Of a DNA stretch of 64,000 bases, positions 55,788 through 64,000 are shown one piece after another (positions within the stretch are counted from its first letter, which is position 1; the number at the start of each line of letters is the position of its first letter). The notes under the pieces were generated by a model. That model had not been told where the DNA came from. It saw only the letters and a list, made by a program, of their open reading frames with translations, and searched no databases. Both the position numbers and the translations under genes were made by a program. Source of the stretch: Proteles cristata cristata (taxonomy: Eukaryota > Chordata > Mammalia > Carnivora > Hyaenidae). The stretch spans positions 806,001-870,000 of the forward strand of contig JAESUZ010002608.1 in assembly GCA_017311185.1 (NCBI GenBank), in the 5' to 3' direction.

Positions 55788-57724
55788 AAAGAGTGGGGCA
55801 GAGGGGGGAGTGAGACTGTTAATGGATATTGTGTCTCTTCTGGGGGCGATGAAAATATTCTGGGATTTGACAGTAGTGATGGATGCATGATTTTATCAAC
55901 ATACTGAAAGCCACTGAACTACACACTTAAAATGGGTGAAGTGTATGGGACATGAATTATACCTCAATAAAGCTCCTGTTTTTAAAAATGGGCTAACACA
56001 TTGGTGATTCGTCCAAAAATGAAGATAAAGTATATCAGGAATGAGACAAATCAGCAAAAAGTTGAATTCAATGCGCACATTCTGTTTTCAGTAATATACC
56101 CACTTTTATTTGGAGATGGAGAGACATCTAAAAATCACATTTGACCATTAAACATGTAGGTCTGTTAAGACACAGAGTGTGTAGCCACAGCTCTGGTTAG
56201 AAGAACAGGTAGAGAATGACTGCTTGTCCACAGAGCTGGCACAGGTGGCAGTGGAACGAAGGGGTTGGGTGAGGAAGTGTCCTGCCCCTACGCTGCCTCT
56301 TCACAGGGCCACAGCCCCTGAACTTGGAGCCTCTCTGCCTTCGCCAGTCACCTCTGCTGAAATGCAAACGCAAAGTGTTTTCAGCCTTCAGCCTTTGCAT
56401 AAGTGAGGCTGACGCTTCTGAGTGTAGCTCCCAGTGATAGAATTGATAGCAGCAAGAGGGATGAAGGGCCTGAAGTGGAGTGAGTCCTGAATCGGAGAAG
56501 CATAGAAGGGAAGAAGGAACACCGTCCTTGCTGACTCAATGCCGGTGGATAGTTCTGCAGTGTTAACTGTAACTACCAGGCAATTCCCAGAAGCAAACTG
56601 ATAAGGGAATGCAGCAATCCCTCTGCCTGGGAATTCCAGTCCTCTTTGTTCAGGAGCACAAAGGTCCATGCGGTGGGAAGTTCTTGAGGCTCCTGACCTT
56701 CTCCAGGGGGCCCTCCCAGCTTACCAGCCACTAAGGTCCTGAGTGGCTTCTCAGGTCCTCAGCTCCTTCCTGGCAGGAAGTCGATGGACAATCCAAAATA
56801 ACTGTATTGCTAGCTATCAGCAGTGTAGACTTCCAACAGACAGGGATGTACTACCAGAGCCTCTTGTAACTTTAATTTAAATATTACAGCTTGGCCTGAT
56901 TAACATGAAGCTTCGATTTTCAGCACTTGAGTCCAGTGGTCTCCTGACCACTCATCAGCAGTAAGTAATCACTTCTGCCGAGCCTGCAGTGGAGAATGCA
57001 GATCGCATTGCTTCTACCATCTCACCGAGCTCCTGAGGGAGGGCAGGGTGCACATACGTGGGAAACGGTGTGCCTAGTCTGTGTCCTGGGGCTGCAGTAG
57101 TCAGTGAGATTGCTCCCAAAAGCCTCTCTCTCTCAGACATGGCATTAACTGCTTCTTTGACCCTAGTTTTTAAGTAAGTAAGTAAGTAAATCAGGAGTGC
57201 ACAGTTTCAAAGTTAGAGAATTGGTTTTAAATTGATACTTATTTTATATGAGTCCGAGACGCTCCACTTAAGGGATTGCCAGGAAGCCCTGTACATTATC
57301 CACTAAGCCCTGGTACCAACGGGGGAAGTGGGACTTGCCACCAGCTCTGTTTATTGTTATAGAAAAGCATCCAGATAAAAAAAAAAAAAGAGAGAGAGAT
57401 CCAAGTTCCCATAGAGGTGCGTGAGGACACCGGGGTGGGTGTTCGAAGCACAAGAGAAATTTATGTGGGCTGGATCAAACATGTGGGAGAGAGAAATCCA
57501 AGCTGACATGGGCTCAAAAGCACTGCCAAGGAGCAGAAGATATCAAACTGACTTTAGAGCCAGGACAGGCGGATCTTTGATCCAGCTCTTCATTACAGAC
57601 TTTTTTCATTGAAATGGTTCTTTAGCAGCATCGCAGAAGACAAAAACCAACAGCTACGACAGCCCCACATCCTGTACCCTGTTTAAAGATATTACGTGCA
57701 CGTTTACGTATGTAATCTACAGAC

Positions 57725-57930
57725 ACGCTCACCTCCCCACCCCTCCTGCCACGATCCCTCTTTACCTGTCAAATCCCGATGCAGAGAACACCTAGCTCAA
57801 ATGGCACTTCATCTAGACTATCTCCCAACATCCTGGGCACAAAGTTCACCTCACTGCTGGGTTTCCATGGCATTCTTTCACCAAGTCCCGCCAGAGTCCC
57901 TTTCAAAATCTCTCTTGAATTTATCCTCTC
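57725..57930 (+). mobile_element. L2-like fragment
   Basis: CACCTAGCTCAAATGGCACT and nearby text resemble L2; weak. Confidence 0.3.
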
Positions 57931-57990
57931 TCTAGTCTAGCCAATCCTTGCCCACTCCCAGGACCTCTTTTTCTCTCCCCTCGATGACTT

Positions 57991-58213
57991 TTTTTTTTTT
58001 TTCTTTTTAAAGTTTATTTTTGAGAGTGAGAGAGACACAGAGAGTGAGCGGGGGAGGGGCAGAGAGAGAGGGCGACACAGAATCCGAAGACAGGCTCCAG
58101 GCTCTGAGCTAGCTGTCAGCACAGGGCCTGACGTGGGGCTCGAACCCATGAAATGTGAGATCATGACCTGAGCTGAAGTCGGCCGCTTAGCTGACTGAGC
58201 CACCCAGGTACCC
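57991..58213 (-). mobile_element. Young felid SINE (antisense)
   Basis: Antisense copy with intact head (GGGTGGCTCAGTCAGCTAAG in reverse) and T run. Perfect duplication CTCCCCTCGATGACTT at 57975-57990 and 58214-58229. Confidence 0.95.
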
Positions 58214-58650
58214 CTCCCCTCGATGACTTCTTATAGACTTGCCCCTAAAATCTGTCCTCCACACGTCCAAGAGACAGGCCAGGAGAAGTGTTGGGAGTAA
58301 GGAGCTAGAAGGAGGTTTCAGGGCGTGGTGGAGTGTCATCAAGTTCACGGCAGGGCTGGGAGGCAGAAGCCTTAGCCAGCGGGATGTGTTGCTCAGAGGA
58401 GCTTCACGGGCTGATCCTGAGTGAGGCATGCGGATGGAGGGGACTGGGTAAGTGGGTGCAAGGTAGCGATCAGCAAAGTGGACAAGGACCAGGATGTGGG
58501 TGCGAGGATTTTCCTCAAGAACATCGCAAGAAGCAGCACAGAGGCTCAGAAGTCCTGATGTGCAAAAAACTTGGTGCAAAAAACTTAGTAAGCTTGATTA
58601 AAATGCAGATTACCAGGCATAGGCCTCTGGGAGTCTAATCAGCATATCTG

Positions 58651-59042
58651 GGGTGAATTGAGTCCCCCTCCCCCCCCATTAATATGTTTAAGTCCTAACC
58701 CAAGGTATCTCAGAATGTGACAGGATTTGAAGGTAGAGCTTTTAAAGAGGTGATTAAGATAAAATGAGGTCCTCTGGGTGGGCCCCCAACCAATAGATTC
58801 CTGTCCACATAAGAAGAGAAGATTAAGACACAGATGTAAGCACACAGGGGAAGTCCCTGTGAGGACACAGCAAGAAGGCCACCATCTGCCAGGTCAAGGA
58901 GAGAGGCCTCAGGAGAACCTGATCCTGCTGACACTTTGATCCCAGGCTTCCAGCCTCTAGAACTGTGAGAACATTAGCGGCTGCTGTTTAAGCCCCTGGT
59001 CTGTGGTATTTTGCTGGGGCAGCCGGAGCACACTAACACACT
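58651..59042 (+). mobile_element. MLT1-like solo LTR
   Basis: GGGTGAATTGAGTCCCCCTC, TTAAGTCCTAACCCAAGGTA, GTGAGGACACAGCAAGAAGG, CTCTAGAACTGTGAGAACAT and GTCTGTGGTATTTTGCTGGG follow MLT1 order. Confidence 0.7.
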
Positions 59043-59502
59043 GCCCTAGAACAATGGCAGGAGGCAGGGGTGTGGAGAATGACCAACGGGCATGTTACCC
59101 CACCTTCCCTGAAAGAGGAAAGTTAACCAGAGGCCACCAGAAGACGGGGTTCATGGGGCAGAGGCGACATGTGAGATAGTATGAGCTCCAGTGTGAGGGT
59201 GCAGAGGGAGTCAGGCGAACTCCCTCCCCCTGGCCCCACAGTCTGTGAGGAGAGAAAACAGGGTTGGATGGACAGGAGAGTCAGGCTTCAGTTGGGGTAA
59301 GGAGGAGGTGGAGGGCAAGAACAGCCTGGGCATTCTAAGTCGAAGGACCTCACTAAAGTGACAATATACCAGTATTTTCAAGATTTAACCAAATAAAAAA
59401 TGGTTTCATCCATGAAGTCAGGGGAGAGGGACAAGTACAGACAACAGCAAAAAGAATTTGGGAGCTTGGGAGCCCCTGGAAAAGTGATTGATGCTTTGGC
59501 GC

Positions 59503-59720
59503 AGTGGTTCCTCACCAGCAGCATGGGCACCACCTAGAAATCTGCGAGACACACAGGTCCCAGGTCCCATCCCAGACCTCCTGAATCAGAAACCCTGCGG
59601 GTGAGGGCTCCCCGCCTCCACCACAACCAACACCGCACGGTGTTTTAACAAGCCCCCCGGGTGACAGTGCACGGGGAAGTCCTGAGGAGCCCTGACTTAC
59701 CAGACCAGAGAGAACTGATC
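59503..59720 (+). mobile_element. hAT-type MER5/MER3-like fragment
   Basis: CAGTGGTTCCTCACCAGCAG, CCTGAATCAGAAACCCTGCG and GTTTTAACAAGCCCCCCGGG fit a short hAT element. Confidence 0.5.
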
Positions 59721-61177
59721 AGAGCTCTCACTTGTGAAATTTGAGAGGCAACCAGCAAAAAGGCTCAGGAATGACAGCACCGGGTAACTTCAGACACAGG
59801 GAGTGAGGATCTGAAGTCCTGAGAATTGGCTAGAAAGACTGAGGAAGGGGTTAGGTCCCAAGACCCCAGCCCCACTGGTTCATATCAGGCTCAGTCCTAG
59901 AGCACAAATGGGACAGATCTGATAAGATCTGTTTATTCCTGCCTTGATGGACTACATATTCTAGTAAGTCTCAATTTGGAGCAGAATGCTGTTATTGATC
60001 ATGTCTGTAGGGACACAGAAAATATTACTGAATGTGAAAAGACAGTGCAGACCCTGAATCAGGAGGTGGGAGACCTTGTTCTAGGTCTGACTCTTTCTCT
60101 AACTGTATAATCAGGGCAAGAACGCTTCACTTTCCTGGACTGCACCAGGCTATTTTAAAGGCCTTTGAACCCAAATATTCTATGGTCACATTTTTATTTA
60201 AAATGAAGAAGAACCATAAAGTAGATGATACGTAATTGCAAGTACTGCCTCATTAGACTCACAGGGTACTTTCTTAGTAGGTATTTGCTATGTGGGGTTT
60301 CTAAGTTTTTGAGTATTTACGTCTATTTAAATCATTTCAACAAATATATACCAGAACTTCTATTGGATATACCAATGTCTGAGAAGTGACCCTATCCAAA
60401 TATTTAGAAGGATTACTGGAACTATGGGTATCATTATTTTCTATATATTCTTAACTCTGTAATTATATAATATTATTATACTATTAAAAATTAGGGACTA
60501 CCACAGTGATAGTAAACAGAATAATTAACTTAAGTGTCAATCTTGATCAATTGCTAATGTCTGCTTGGGGTGCTATATTGAGAGTGTTGAAACTCATTTC
60601 AGACTCAGTGGGAGAGAATGCTGTGATCACTAAGTAATGTCTGCCAAGGTCAAAGGACAGGACATGTGCTGTGTCTCTGTCTATTCTGCTACTATAACCT
60701 AGAGGCAAGATGATCTCCCTTTACCCCTTTGAATGTGTCTGGGCCCCAGACTGAAAGCTTAGTTCCTCTCCTACTGGCCTTAACTAGAAATAGAGGGCTC
60801 TACAGGGACAGCCAATCATGGCCACAAGATACAGCCTTCTCCTTGGGGGACCATTTCATGCAGAATTTGAAAAGGATGTTTCTTTAATGTCAGGAAGGCT
60901 GTGGAGAAACACTGCTCAGTGCAGATTCTTCTCATCCCCTCATAGTCCACCTGAAGACCCATAAATGTCCCCTCCTTCCCCCATACCCACTGTCACAGAG
61001 CGCTGGTGACCTGCCTTAGAGAGGCTCCTTCAAGCCAATCTTAAGGCTGGGAACTTCTACATTCACCCTGGCATTTGGGGGGGTCTGATGAAGTACTGTG
61101 GACAAGACTACCAGCTCAAGGGCCAGCCCCTGCTGAGACACCGAGGAGGAATTCCGCTCCCTCCCCCAGGATGGTCA

Positions 61178-61723
<546 letters not shown>

Positions 61724-61810
61724 CCTCTCTAAATGCCATCCAGAACCAGGGTTCCTTCTGTCATGCCATGCCCGAATCTTGTAAAACCTGCCAAGATCCG
61801 GGAGCTCAAT
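61724..61810 (-). CDS. LOXHD1: LOXHD1 exon e3: middle of PLAT module 46-173
   Basis: 87 nt, exactly 29 codons (residues 100-128), phase 0 at both ends. It reads [20 protein letters not shown], then PGSGWHLER. This is the central strand pair of the domain: the usual (R/G)HD..G core appears as [11 protein letters not shown]. Acceptor CTGTAG, donor AGG|GTGAGA. Its reading frame is too short to stand out in a simple ORF scan; it is found from the homology and the splice borders. Confidence 0.95.

Positions 61811-64000
<2,190 letters not shown>

Larger units (their letters stand above)
52800..55990 (+). mobile_element. Old L1 ORF2 region, heavily decayed, with two SINE insertions
   Basis: Pieces of ORF2 in order: endonuclease part (AAATGTAAATGGACTAAATA near 53047), reverse-transcriptase part (AAAACCAGACACAGATATCA near 53811), C-terminal part (TTGATGGGAATGTAAAATGG near 55118; CCAGCAATTCCACTCATGGG near 55202) and the end at about 55990. 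Many stops and deletions. SINEs lie at 54075-54282 and 55550-55787. Confidence 0.7.

Overview
The window is a stretch of mammalian nuclear DNA, almost certainly from a cat-family (felid) carnivore. About fifteen copies of the feliform tRNA-Lys-derived SINE are scattered through it (tRNA-like head, CT-rich middle, AATAAA/A-rich tail). There is no bacterial or viral gene organisation.

The only protein-coding gene I can support is LOXHD1 (lipoxygenase homology domains 1), on the minus strand. It fills the whole window, so transcription runs from high to low coordinates. I could place 21 consecutive internal coding exons between 63633 and 542. Each has an AG acceptor and a GT donor, and all 20 joins keep one open frame of 3,423 nt, or 1,141 residues without a stop. 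In the evidence below, exons are numbered e1 (63498..63633) to e21 (542..696) in transcript order, and residues are numbered locally 1-1141. The gene continues off both ends: start codon, first exons, last exons and poly(A) site are outside the window.

The encoded segment is a string of PLAT (polycystin-1/lipoxygenase/alpha-toxin) beta-sandwich domains: the tail of one (residues 1-45), seven complete modules (46-173, 174-304, 305-434, 435-650, 651-802, 803-935, 936-1089) and the first half of another (1090-1141). From the human protein as I remember it, these are PLAT3 to PLAT11 of 15; that numbering is inference. Most modules repeat three signatures: a GTDAN-type loop, a (R/G)HD..G..(G/S)W core and an F-x-C-x-R-W-L....DDG end. 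Every module begins after the first base of a codon, so all are symmetric phase-1 units, as expected from tandem duplication of an exon cassette. LOXHD1 is a hair-cell stereocilia protein needed for hearing (human DFNB77 deafness).

Introns hold ordinary mammalian repeats: felid SINEs (several with perfect target-site duplications), L1 and L2 fragments, MIRs, MLT1-like LTRs, hAT (MER-type) fragments and simple repeats. The largest intron (47472..61185) has the most insertions, including an L1 that landed inside an older repeat. I found no new biological system. The points most worth a second look are the Lys/Glu-rich insertion inside one PLAT domain, a stronger competing donor 10 nt beyond exon e10, the CA-rich tract just past the e8 donor, loss of the usual loop or cysteine residues in some modules, and an apparent SINE subfamily.
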